Below are positions 26,520-34,159 of a DNA stretch of 64,000 bases, one piece after another. Each line of letters opens with the position of its first letter. Within the stretch, counting starts at the first letter, position 1. The notes under the pieces were generated by a model. That model was not told where the DNA came from. It worked only from the letters and a program-made list of their open reading frames with translations, and made no database searches. A program made the translations under genes and the position numbers. Location: contig CAJQLF010000004.1 of the NCBI GenBank assembly GCA_905479115.1, forward strand, positions 1-64,000, written 5' to 3'. The stretch is from an uncultured Flavobacteriales bacterium. GTDB lineage: Bacteria > Bacteroidota > Bacteroidia > Flavobacteriales_D > Sanyastnellaceae.

Positions 26520-26951
26520 GTGAATTTTCGTCAACGGTTTTTGCGCTACGGCATCGGTGTTTTCATCGGAGTAATTTTAAGCGCCCTATTTTTCAGTGGT
26601 CGCAGTTGCAATGACTGGCTTCCGGCCAAGCGGATCAAAGCCCGGATGCAATTGGACGGGGTTTCTCCGGATGCCTACCTGAGTTGTCTGATGCAGTGTG
26701 AAGGTCCAACGGCAGCTTCCCGGGAAGTCTTAATGACGTGGCTGCTCGACTCGGAGATCCAATGGTCCTTGAGTGAGCCACGTGGAAGCCAACCTTGCTA
26801 TCACCTTAAGATGCCATTGGATTGTCCGTTTTCCTCCATGAAAATCTGCTTTTCAAATGATGAGGGAGAGCTGAGTCAAGCCGTGTTAAGCGAAGACATC
26901 GCGCTCAACTCCGCCTGTTCTTGTGCCTTGGCTACGGACGCAGGACAATGA
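26520..26951 (+). CDS. Small membrane-anchored protein of unknown function
   Basis: 143 residues from GTG 26520. An N-terminal span (YGIGVFIGVILSALFFSG, about 10-27) follows a basic start, giving an anchored protein with its bulk probably in the periplasm. Cys residues are numerous (SCNDW, SCLMQCEG, CYHL, CPFS, ICF, CSC), nine in all, which suggests disulfides or metal binding. I recognise the general shape of a Bacteroidota DUF4258-like protein with an N-terminal anchor and RIKARM-like segment, but I am not certain. It is divergent from the ABC operon, and its last 20 bases overlap the end of the convergent dehydrogenase gene. Confidence 0.65.
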   Translation: MNFRQRFLRYGIGVFIGVILSALFFSGRSCNDWLPAKRIKARMQLDGVSPDAYLSCLMQCEGPTAASREVLMTWLLDSEIQWSLSEPRGSQPCYHLKMPLDCPFSSMKICFSNDEGELSQAVLSEDIALNSACSCALATDAGQ

Positions 26952-28503
26952 GCTTTCCACGGATGGGTGTTTCGCTTGATGCGACCCATGCTTCGACAAT
27001 ATAGGTCCCCGCTTTCATGCCATTTGTGCTCCATGTGTAGGGAGATGGAGCCCAATAAAATTGAGCGTCATGAATACTGCGTCCCCCGGCATCTGTAATG
27101 CGAATTCGAGACAAAAAGACATCTTCTCCAGCGTCAAGAACCACGCTTTGACCGCCAAGAACGGGATTGGGAGAGAAAATTAATGATTCCGCTGGACTTC
27201 CAGTACCTTCTTGATCCGCTGGATCATACATGAGTTTGTACACGTTCAGCTGCGTGCATAAGTACAACTCACCTTCATTGTTTTCACTGAATGCGAAACG
27301 GGTCTCTTCCCATGGAACAAACCCCCCGGGAACGTCGATTTCCAGCGGTGCATCGATCCAACTTCCGTCTTCCTGCTCAGTGAGAGACCAAAACTTAACG
27401 TCATAAAAACCACAAGCATCCGTGAATACGTAATGTTCGTAGAGCGAGGGAATCGCCTCCCCGCGGTACCGGTATCCTCCTATAACAGAACACCATCCGT
27501 TTTCGTGGGGATAGGAGAAGATGGGCCATTCGAGGTTTCCGTCCGGATCACAGTCCACGATGGGTTCATAACACATGGGTCCTTCCATCAATCGCCAGCC
27601 AAAGTTGAGCCCGCCTTCTGAATCGGCAGATTCCATGTTGATTTCCTCCCAGTCTACCTCGCCCACATCGCCGATGAACTTGTCGCCCGTCAATCGGTCA
27701 AAGCTCCAGCGCCAAGGATTGCGAAAGCCGTAGGCCCAGATTTCATCCAGGGCTTCATCGTTTCCGACGAAGGGATTGGATTCTGGGATGGTGTAAGGTG
27801 CCAATCCATGGACCTCGATTCGCAGCATTTTTCCAAGAAGTGTCTGCAGATTTTGGCCGTTACCAATGGGGCCATGATCATCACCACCGCTTCCTCCGCC
27901 TGTCTCTCCCGTTCCTGTGCCACCGCCGTCTCCCGTGCTGAGGTACAGGTATCCGTCCAGAGGACCAAAATGCAGTTGCCCGCCATTGTGTCCGCGCGCA
28001 GGCTGCACAAGTTCTAACACCTCAAACCACGTCGTCGGATCTGCCTCGGTATGGTCCTCATTGGTTCCAAAGCAGATAAGCCGTTCGTCAATGAATTCGC
28101 CCGTTCCGTCAGGTCGGTACCCATTGTACATGACATAGAATAAACCGTTTTCTTCAAAATCGGGGTCAAGGATCAGGTCATTCAATCCTTGCTCACTCAT
28201 GATGCCGTAATCCACAAGGTCCAGTCCAGTTGAACTCAAATCCAAAAAGGGTTCTTCACGCACTTCTCCTGCCTCTTCATCGAACCACATAACCAGACCG
28301 CTGTGGCAAACAATGAGGAGGTTTGATTCACCAGGGGCATGCGACGCTGGACGCATGGAAACAGGCCATTCCGCGCCCATCAATCGAGTCCCTACGATGA
28401 CTTCTGGAGCTGTTTGCGCCTTGGCTAAAAAAGGCACAATTATCAGCACAAGGGCCATTAAAGCGAATAGGCTCCAAGAACGAAGGGTATGGTTAAGTGA
28501 CAT
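26932..28503 (-). CDS. Secreted PQQ-dependent glucose/sorbosone dehydrogenase-like protein with T9SS sorting domain
   Basis: 523 residues from ATG 28503 (a longer frame to 28551 would overlap the divergent gene's start). A signal peptide ends in FLAKAQ. Residues 35-410 follow the six-bladed GSDH fold: LNDLILDPDFEENGLFYVMY, GHNGGQLHFGPLDGYLYLST (the HxGG-type segment), YGFRNPWRWSFD and NFGWRLMEG. The C-terminal 80 residues are a T9SS type A sorting domain (FSPNPVLGGQSVVLDA ... MKAGTYIVEAW). Family members oxidise sugars using PQQ, with electrons going to a mediator or cytochrome. The true substrate is unknown, and some family members may not be sugar oxidases. It is divergent from a secreted pentaheme cytochrome. 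Confidence 0.87.
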   Translation of the reverse strand: MSLNHTLRSWSLFALMALVLIIVPFLAKAQTAPEVIVGTRLMGAEWPVSMRPASHAPGESNLLIVCHSGLVMWFDEEAGEVREEPFLDLSSTGLDLVDYGIMSEQGLNDLILDPDFEENGLFYVMYNGYRPDGTGEFIDERLICFGTNEDHTEADPTTWFEVLELVQPARGHNGGQLHFGPLDGYLYLSTGDGGGTGTGETGGGSGGDDHGPIGNGQNLQTLLGKMLRIEVHGLAPYTIPESNPFVGNDEALDEIWAYGFRNPWRWSFDRLTGDKFIGDVGEVDWEEINMESADSEGGLNFGWRLMEGPMCYEPIVDCDPDGNLEWPIFSYPHENGWCSVIGGYRYRGEAIPSLYEHYVFTDACGFYDVKFWSLTEQEDGSWIDAPLEIDVPGGFVPWEETRFAFSENNEGELYLCTQLNVYKLMYDPADQEGTGSPAESLIFSPNPVLGGQSVVLDAGEDVFLSRIRITDAGGRSIHDAQFYWAPSPYTWSTNGMKAGTYIVEAWVASSETPIRGKLIVLRP

Positions 28504-28520
28504 CAATCTTTTTTGCGGGC

Positions 28521-28536
28521 TAACTTTGCAAAGATA
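28521..28536. promoter_or_regulatory. Face-to-face -7 boxes sharing the palindrome CTTTGCAAAG
   Basis: TAACTTTG (28521-28528, plus strand) drives the cytochrome gene at 28550. TATCTTTG (28536 to 28529, minus strand) drives the dehydrogenase at 28503. The two boxes abut exactly, their TTTG ends forming CTTTGCAAAG (28524-28533). RNA polymerase could not sit on both at once, and the transcripts would overlap at their 5' ends. Confidence 0.6.
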
Positions 28537-28549
28537 CCCATCTGCACCC

Positions 28550-30490
28550 ATGACGCGTCATACATATATCGCCTTGTTCTTGCCGCTTGTGGCCATTGGA
28601 CTGGGTCAGTTGCTGACGGGTGCTGAAAATCCGCACCTGCGGTATGGCAAAGATGAAGCACAATGGATGCGCTGGCGAATGGGCGAATTGTGCACAGAGG
28701 AGGGGGTGTATTTCACGGGATCGGGCAACTGCGTTAATTGCCATGCTCCTGATCCCGATGGCGAAGCTTTGGTGGATGAACACGGAGCGACAGTAAGCCC
28801 CGTTGCCGATTGGCAGGCCACGTTGATGGCCAACAGTGCGCGCGATCCGTTTTGGCAAGCCAAAGTGGACCACGAGGGATTGGTGAACCCCACCCACCGA
28901 GAATCCATCGAAAACCTGTGCACCGCTTGCCATGCACCGCAAGGTTATCATGAGGCACATTTGACGGGGACTGCAGGGGCGAATGGCTACACCATGGATG
29001 ATCTGATGCAGGATGACTTGGGATTGGATGGAATTGGGTGCACCGCTTGCCACTCCATTGATGATGACAACCTCGCTGGCAGGAGCAACGGCGACTTACC
29101 CATCAACGATGAAAATGTTTCTTGGGGTGGATTTGAGAATCCATGGGATGGCTTGATGAGTGGCCAAACAGGATTCATTCCAGTTTTCGGTGAACACATG
29201 CGCAACAGCGAAGTCTGTGCGAGTTGCCACTCGTTGTATACCCATACGCAAGACCTGCAGGGTGAAGAGACAGGCCAAGTGTTTTTTGAGCAAACCACGT
29301 ACCTCGAGTGGGTGAACTCAGCATTCAATGCAGAAAACGTCCAATGCCAATCGTGCCATATGCCATTGGTTGAAGGAGGGGCCATTGCGGCGACTCAACC
29401 CAATTGGTTGTTCCCACAACGCTTCGGCAAGCACCATTTGGTGGGAGGAAATGCGTTCATGTTGAAATTGATGCGGGACAATGCGGTTCAGCTCAACCTG
29501 AGTGCGACACCTGTGCAATTTGACTCAACCATTGCGCGAACCGTAGCCTCTCTCCAGCATCAAACGGCCCATTTGAAGGTGCGTCAATTGGCCACCAGTC
29601 CAGGCGAGTGGGCTTTTGAAGTGGAAGTCGAAAACCTCGCCGGACATAAGTTTCCAAGCGGTTATCCGGCCCGACTTTCGTTCATTGAGTTCATCTTGAC
29701 AGGACCCGAGGACGATACATTGTTCCATAGTGGCGCTTGGTCTCCAGCTAATGGAATTAACGGACGTGATACAGGCCTGGAGCCTCATTGGAATGAAATC
29801 ACGTCGCCCGATCAAGTGCAGATTTATGAACTGGTTCTCGGTGACGTTGAGGGGGCGACGACGCAGGTGCTGGAAAGGGCTGCTATTTTGTTAAAGGATA
29901 ACCGGCTCCCCCCCCGTGGATTTTCGAGTCAGCATCCAACATACGATACCGTCCAAGTCGGTCCCATGGCCGCACTCGATGCGGACTTTAATCGTCTCAA
30001 TGGAGAAGAAGGGTCAGGTGCGGATCGATTGATTTACCGCATTTCGACGGGGGAAACCTCCACGGTTCACGCCACAGCTCGACTTCATTACCAAGCGGTT
30101 CCGAAGCGGTGGGTGGAAGCGATGTTCGACTTTGCAGATCAAAGTGAGCGGATTGCGGCGTTTGAATCGATGTATGCAGTTTCGGACCGAACGCCCGTTT
30201 TGGTCGCAGAGGCGAGATCAACAGGTTGGCCTGGATTTGATCCCGACGCCACAGATTGGAGAATGGCACCGAATCCCATCTTGTCAGGTCAGCTGCTGCG
30301 GTTGGTTCCTGCTGGCGAGGAAATGCCTTCCGCCATTGAACTCTTTGATTTGTCCGGCCGATTGATTCGAACGGTCGACCTGAGTGACGCGCTCGTGGGG
30401 CATTCGGTAGAAGACTTCGCAGCTGGAAACTACCTGATTCGGCTGGTATTTGAGGACCGGACTCAAAGCATTCGTTGGATGAAAGGCTAA
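28550..30490 (+). CDS. Secreted pentaheme cytochrome c with T9SS sorting domain
   Basis: 646 residues from ATG 28550, with a signal-like N-terminus (YIALFLPLVAIGLGQLL). Five CXXCH sites are seen at about residues 61 (CVNCH), 124 (CTACH), 164 (CTACH), 223 (CASCH) and 266 (CQSCH), with extra His residues able to serve as distal ligands. Residues 330-560 are beta-rich. The C-terminal 80 residues are a T9SS type A domain (MAPNPILSGQLLRLVPAG ... FAAGNYLIRLVF). It should therefore be exported to the surface or released. The likely role is electron transfer outside the outer membrane. The natural partner is the divergent PQQ-type dehydrogenase, which is inference from position and shared export route. 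Confidence 0.88.
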   Translation: MTRHTYIALFLPLVAIGLGQLLTGAENPHLRYGKDEAQWMRWRMGELCTEEGVYFTGSGNCVNCHAPDPDGEALVDEHGATVSPVADWQATLMANSARDPFWQAKVDHEGLVNPTHRESIENLCTACHAPQGYHEAHLTGTAGANGYTMDDLMQDDLGLDGIGCTACHSIDDDNLAGRSNGDLPINDENVSWGGFENPWDGLMSGQTGFIPVFGEHMRNSEVCASCHSLYTHTQDLQGEETGQVFFEQTTYLEWVNSAFNAENVQCQSCHMPLVEGGAIAATQPNWLFPQRFGKHHLVGGNAFMLKLMRDNAVQLNLSATPVQFDSTIARTVASLQHQTAHLKVRQLATSPGEWAFEVEVENLAGHKFPSGYPARLSFIEFILTGPEDDTLFHSGAWSPANGINGRDTGLEPHWNEITSPDQVQIYELVLGDVEGATTQVLERAAILLKDNRLPPRGFSSQHPTYDTVQVGPMAALDADFNRLNGEEGSGADRLIYRISTGETSTVHATARLHYQAVPKRWVEAMFDFADQSERIAAFESMYAVSDRTPVLVAEARSTGWPGFDPDATDWRMAPNPILSGQLLRLVPAGEEMPSAIELFDLSGRLIRTVDLSDALVGHSVEDFAAGNYLIRLVFEDRTQSIRWMKG

Positions 30491-30502
30491 GGGCTGCGAT
30501 TG

Positions 30503-30519
30503 TTTAGAATGATTCTAAA
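30503..30519. promoter_or_regulatory. Fur-like palindromic operator
   Basis: TTTAGAATGATTCTAAA is a perfect inverted repeat (8-base arms around one G), closely resembling iron-regulator boxes found before TonB receptors in Bacteroidota. It ends 5 bases before the TTG of the predicted promoter of the TonB receptor. A bound repressor would block RNA polymerase. The assignment to Fur is inference from the motif and the downstream gene. Confidence 0.65.
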
Positions 30520-30524
30520 TTACC

Positions 30525-30557
30525 TTGTTTAAGGGATTGCCTAGGCTGCTACTTGTG
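30525..30557 (+). promoter_or_regulatory. Candidate promoter of the TonB-dependent receptor
   Basis: TTG at 30525-30527 and TACTTGTG at 30550-30557 (one mismatch to TAnnTTTG) are spaced by 22 bases, leaving a leader of about 25 bases before the ATG at 30587. The palindrome at 30503-30519 sits just upstream. Confidence 0.45.
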
Positions 30558-30586
30558 GTCAATTTTGTGGCTGAAATTGATTCACC

Positions 30587-32830
30587 ATGCGGCGGCGGCG
30601 TTCCTTCATTATCCTCTTGATTTGTTCTTTCACAGGCGGCTTCTTGGCGGCCCAAGATTCAGCGGAATTCAGTGAGGATTCCATTTCCAAAATGCTGTCT
30701 CAATGGCATGCCATCCCCGGTGCGGAGGTAACTTCGGTGGGCCTTGGTGCCGGTGCACGAGGACTGGACGAGGTGCCTGGCGCGTTGCACGTGATTCGAC
30801 CGGCAGAGTTGGAGCGCTATGCTTACACAGATCCTTTGCGAGTTTTGCGATCCGTAAGCGGGGTAAATATTCAAGAGGAAGACGGATTTGGCTTGCGTCC
30901 CAACATTGGCCTGCGCGGTTCTGGTTCGGATCGCAGTGCCCGCATTACGTTAATGGAGGACGGTGTGCTTATTGCCCCAGCACCGTACTCAGCTCCGGCG
31001 GCTTACTATTTTCCTTCAATTGCGAGAATGGAATCTGTAGAGGTCTTAAAGGGGAGCAGCCAGATTGCATTTGGTCCGCAGACGGCAGGTGGCGCAATTA
31101 ATCTGGTCACGCCACAAGCGGCAGGCCCGTCAGGAATATTGTTCCGCTCAGAGCGCAGCAGTTTTGGAGGGCACTTGCGCCATTTGAGGCTTCGCCAAGA
31201 GTGGCAAACGAACAGGGGGACGTGGTCGAGCCTCGTGGAGGCGATTCAATTGGGGAGTGATGGATTTAAATCGCTGCCTAACGCGGACCCTACGGGCTTC
31301 ACCAAGACAGATGGCATGGTGAAGATTCGGTGGGAAGCATCAAAAGATGCACGTTTCAATCAGTCGATTGAAGTCAAAGGCGGTTGGGTACAGGAATTAA
31401 GCCATGAAACCTATGCGGGCCTTGCTGAAGCCGATTTTGTGCAGAACCCTTTCCAGCGTTATGCCGCATCGAGCAATGACCTGATGGAGTCCAAGCATCG
31501 CCAAATGACGTTGCGACACGAAGCTGAATTGACGGCTCGATGGAGTGTACGAACCGATGTGTACCGCATGCGCTTCCATCGGAATTGGTACAAACTTGAT
31601 CGCTACCGAGACGCAAGCGGAAACAGTCAGTCTTTGTTATCTCTGTATGAGTCGGGCCAAACGGCTGTGTTGCAAGAGCCCACGGCACTGGATGCCTTGC
31701 TTCAACTCAAAGCAAATAACCGCGACTACCTTGCTCAAGGAATTCAGCACAGAGGCGTGATCAAAGGTCAATCTGGGAATCAGCTGGTTTATGGTTTGCG
31801 CGTGCACGAGGATGAGGTTGACCGATTCGAATGGCGCGATGGGTACCAGCTAACGGATGGTAGGATGCGCATGGTGCAACCCGGTGAACAGGGCTCAGCA
31901 GGCAATCGATTGGATGGCGCGCGCGCCCTGGCGGGGTATGTTCGCGGCACAATTCGCTTGTCGAACTGGACATTGACCCCGGGTATCCGTACGGAGCAAA
32001 TGGAATTTTTCCGGTTGGATTATGGGGCAGACAATGGTTCCCGAGAGGAGGAACCCGCGAGCCGAAGGACCAATCAGGTGTCTGTCTGGTTGCCCGGCCT
32101 TGGCGTTAACTACTCCCTGTCGGAGGAAGCTCAACTTTTTGCGGGTGTTCACCGGGGTTTTATCCCCCCTGGTAGCGCACCGGGCACTCAATCAGAAACC
32201 AGTGTGAATACAGAATTGGGGTATCGCTGGTCGAGCCGTCGATTCAACGGACAGGTGGTGGCCTTTTACAATTCGTACAATCATTTGATGGGGTCTGATT
32301 TAACGGCGAATGGAGGGGTTGGAACAGGAGATTTGTTCAATGGAGGTTCGGCGAGAACACATGGTGTAGAATGTGAAGTGGCCCTGGATTTGTTAGCTTC
32401 TAGCGACACGTGGTCAGCTCCGTTGCGGCTTACTTATACTTACACAGATGCGCGTTTCACGTCTGATTTTGAGAGCGATTTTGGTCCTTGGGATGCTGTG
32501 AAAGACGGGGATTTTCTTCCGTATTTGGCGCCGCATCAAGGAAATGCTCAAATTTCATTGGTCACGGGCAGGTGGTCGGGCGAGCTGAGCTATCGGTATG
32601 TGGCTGCCATGCGCACCATGGCGGGGAGAGCTTCCATCGATTTAGTGGAGGCTACAGATGTAGCATCGATTTTTGACGCTGTGATTCGTCGGGAATTCGG
32701 GTCCAATTTTTCAGCCTATGCTGGGGTCAATAATGTCTTCGATGCCGTCGTTGTTGTTGCACGCCGGCCTGCCGGCCTTCGGCCCGCCATGCCCAGGTTG
32801 TTCCGTGTGGGAATGAGGTGGTCTATGTAA
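30587..32830 (+). CDS. TonB-dependent receptor, FecA-like
   Basis: 747 residues. After the signal peptide (cleavage near FLAAQ) comes a plug domain (about 55-180) with PGALHVIRPAELERYAY, GLRPNIGLRGSGSDRSARIT and LMEDGVLIAPAPYSAPAAYY. A 22-stranded barrel follows and ends with FRVGMRWSM, whose aromatic end fits the outer-membrane insertion signal. The APAPYSAPAAYYFP motif is typical of receptors annotated as Fe(III) dicitrate/siderophore type (FecA family). It imports ferric chelates using TonB energy, and a TonB-type protein is encoded at 58099. The Fur-like palindrome upstream agrees with iron control. The substrate is not proven. Confidence 0.9.
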   Translation: MRRRRSFIILLICSFTGGFLAAQDSAEFSEDSISKMLSQWHAIPGAEVTSVGLGAGARGLDEVPGALHVIRPAELERYAYTDPLRVLRSVSGVNIQEEDGFGLRPNIGLRGSGSDRSARITLMEDGVLIAPAPYSAPAAYYFPSIARMESVEVLKGSSQIAFGPQTAGGAINLVTPQAAGPSGILFRSERSSFGGHLRHLRLRQEWQTNRGTWSSLVEAIQLGSDGFKSLPNADPTGFTKTDGMVKIRWEASKDARFNQSIEVKGGWVQELSHETYAGLAEADFVQNPFQRYAASSNDLMESKHRQMTLRHEAELTARWSVRTDVYRMRFHRNWYKLDRYRDASGNSQSLLSLYESGQTAVLQEPTALDALLQLKANNRDYLAQGIQHRGVIKGQSGNQLVYGLRVHEDEVDRFEWRDGYQLTDGRMRMVQPGEQGSAGNRLDGARALAGYVRGTIRLSNWTLTPGIRTEQMEFFRLDYGADNGSREEEPASRRTNQVSVWLPGLGVNYSLSEEAQLFAGVHRGFIPPGSAPGTQSETSVNTELGYRWSSRRFNGQVVAFYNSYNHLMGSDLTANGGVGTGDLFNGGSARTHGVECEVALDLLASSDTWSAPLRLTYTYTDARFTSDFESDFGPWDAVKDGDFLPYLAPHQGNAQISLVTGRWSGELSYRYVAAMRTMAGRASIDLVEATDVASIFDAVIRREFGSNFSAYAGVNNVFDAVVVVARRPAGLRPAMPRLFRVGMRWSM

Positions 32831-32848
32831 GACGTGTCAATGGCCCGT

Positions 32849-34033
32849 TCATGTTTGTTTTCTTCGTTCCACCTCGCGTCGAATCAATTCCAATTCGCGT
32901 GAAGTCTGTCCTGCCACAGATGAGTTTTCTTCTGCGCGGCGAATGAGGTACGGGATGGTCTCACGAATGGGACCAAAGGGAACATATTTGGCGACTCGGT
33001 ATCCAGCTGCGGACAAGTTGAAACTAATGTGGTCGCTCATGCCCAACAACTGCGCAAACCAAAACCGACCGTCCGACGGATTAAGTCCGCGTTGGTTCAT
33101 TCGTTGGGCCAGGAGGGCGTTACTTTTCTCATTGTGGCTTCCCGCGCAACAGAATAGGCTTTCCGCATGATCCACACACCATTCTAAAGCGGCATTAAAA
33201 TCGCGATCGGTCGCCTCCTTGTTCGGATGAATAGGGGACGGATAGCCTTTTTCAATGGCTCGGTCCCGTTCTTTTTCCATGTAAGCTCCTCGCACCAGCT
33301 TCACTCCCAATTGCCAGCCCTCCATTTTGGCACGTTCTGTTATGCGCTTGAGATAAGCGAGCCGGTCTGTTCGATACAGTTGGACCGTATTGTACACCAA
33401 GGCTCGGGCCGTGTTGTGCCGTTGCATGGCGGTTAAAGCAAGTTCATCAATGGCCGGCTGAAGCCACGACTCCTCGGCATCGATTAATATAGGTGTTCCC
33501 ATTTCAGCTGCAGCAGAACACAGGGCTACGACGCGTTTTTGCACCCGTGTCCAGGTGATCTGTTCTTGGTCCGAAAGCGAATCGGGGTTGGCTGACACTT
33601 TTTTTAATAGCTCAGTGGGCGCGACTCCGCTGACTTTAAAGACGGAGAAGGCATGGCGGTCATCGGTATGAGTGGCCTGAATTGCGGAGAGGATTTCCCG
33701 ATACGTGGCATCCAAATCAGCTTCGGTTTCTTTGCCTTCTGCACTATAATCTAGAATCGTATGCACATTTCCAGCAGCCAGGCGGGCCATGGTCTGCTCG
33801 CATTGGGCAATCGATTCTCCTCCGCAAAAGTGGGAATAAACGGTGGGTCGGATGGCCCATCCCAAGGGGATTCGGAGTGCAAGTGCCACATGCACGAGTA
33901 CCTTTCCGAGTCGAACCAACCCCCCATTTCCCACCGTTTGAAAAAGCAGGAGGGCCTTGCGGAGTTGCCCAGAACTGAGGTTCGCGAACGCTCGTTCGGT
34001 ATTTTCAAAGTTGGGAAAATGAGACTCGTTCAC
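32849..34033 (-). CDS. putA: Proline dehydrogenase
   Basis: 394 residues from GTG 34033, which gives the family start NESHFPNFENTERAFANLS. The FAD/TIM-barrel domain holds ARALVYNTVQLYRTDRLAYL (about 180), GVKLVRGAYMEKERDRAI (about 230), CAGSHNEKSNALLAQRM and the C-terminal YRVAKYVPFGPIRETIPYLI, with the RR-x-x-E proline-binding segment (RRAEEN). It oxidises proline to pyrroline-5-carboxylate, feeding electrons to quinone. It is a single-function enzyme, not the large bifunctional PutA, so the symbol is used loosely. It is convergent with the TonB receptor gene and divergent from the M20 peptidase. A TATATTCG box (34071 to 34064, minus strand) may be its promoter. Confidence 0.9.
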   Translation of the reverse strand: MNESHFPNFENTERAFANLSSGQLRKALLLFQTVGNGGLVRLGKVLVHVALALRIPLGWAIRPTVYSHFCGGESIAQCEQTMARLAAGNVHTILDYSAEGKETEADLDATYREILSAIQATHTDDRHAFSVFKVSGVAPTELLKKVSANPDSLSDQEQITWTRVQKRVVALCSAAAEMGTPILIDAEESWLQPAIDELALTAMQRHNTARALVYNTVQLYRTDRLAYLKRITERAKMEGWQLGVKLVRGAYMEKERDRAIEKGYPSPIHPNKEATDRDFNAALEWCVDHAESLFCCAGSHNEKSNALLAQRMNQRGLNPSDGRFWFAQLLGMSDHISFNLSAAGYRVAKYVPFGPIRETIPYLIRRAEENSSVAGQTSRELELIRREVERRKQT

Positions 34034-34159
34034 GACTCGAATTTGGGTGCATTGTCCGGTGCACGAATATACGATGTGGTCAGCCGAATTGATGCGTGTC
34101 GACGATCCAACCCAGTTGACTTAAATTCGTGGAATACTCACCTGAAACATCGCTTAGTC

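Noticed and set aside
33761-34159. Long N-terminal extension of the M20 peptidase
   Set aside because: It would overlap the start of the divergent proline dehydrogenase for over 270 bases, and the family start fits ATG 34160.
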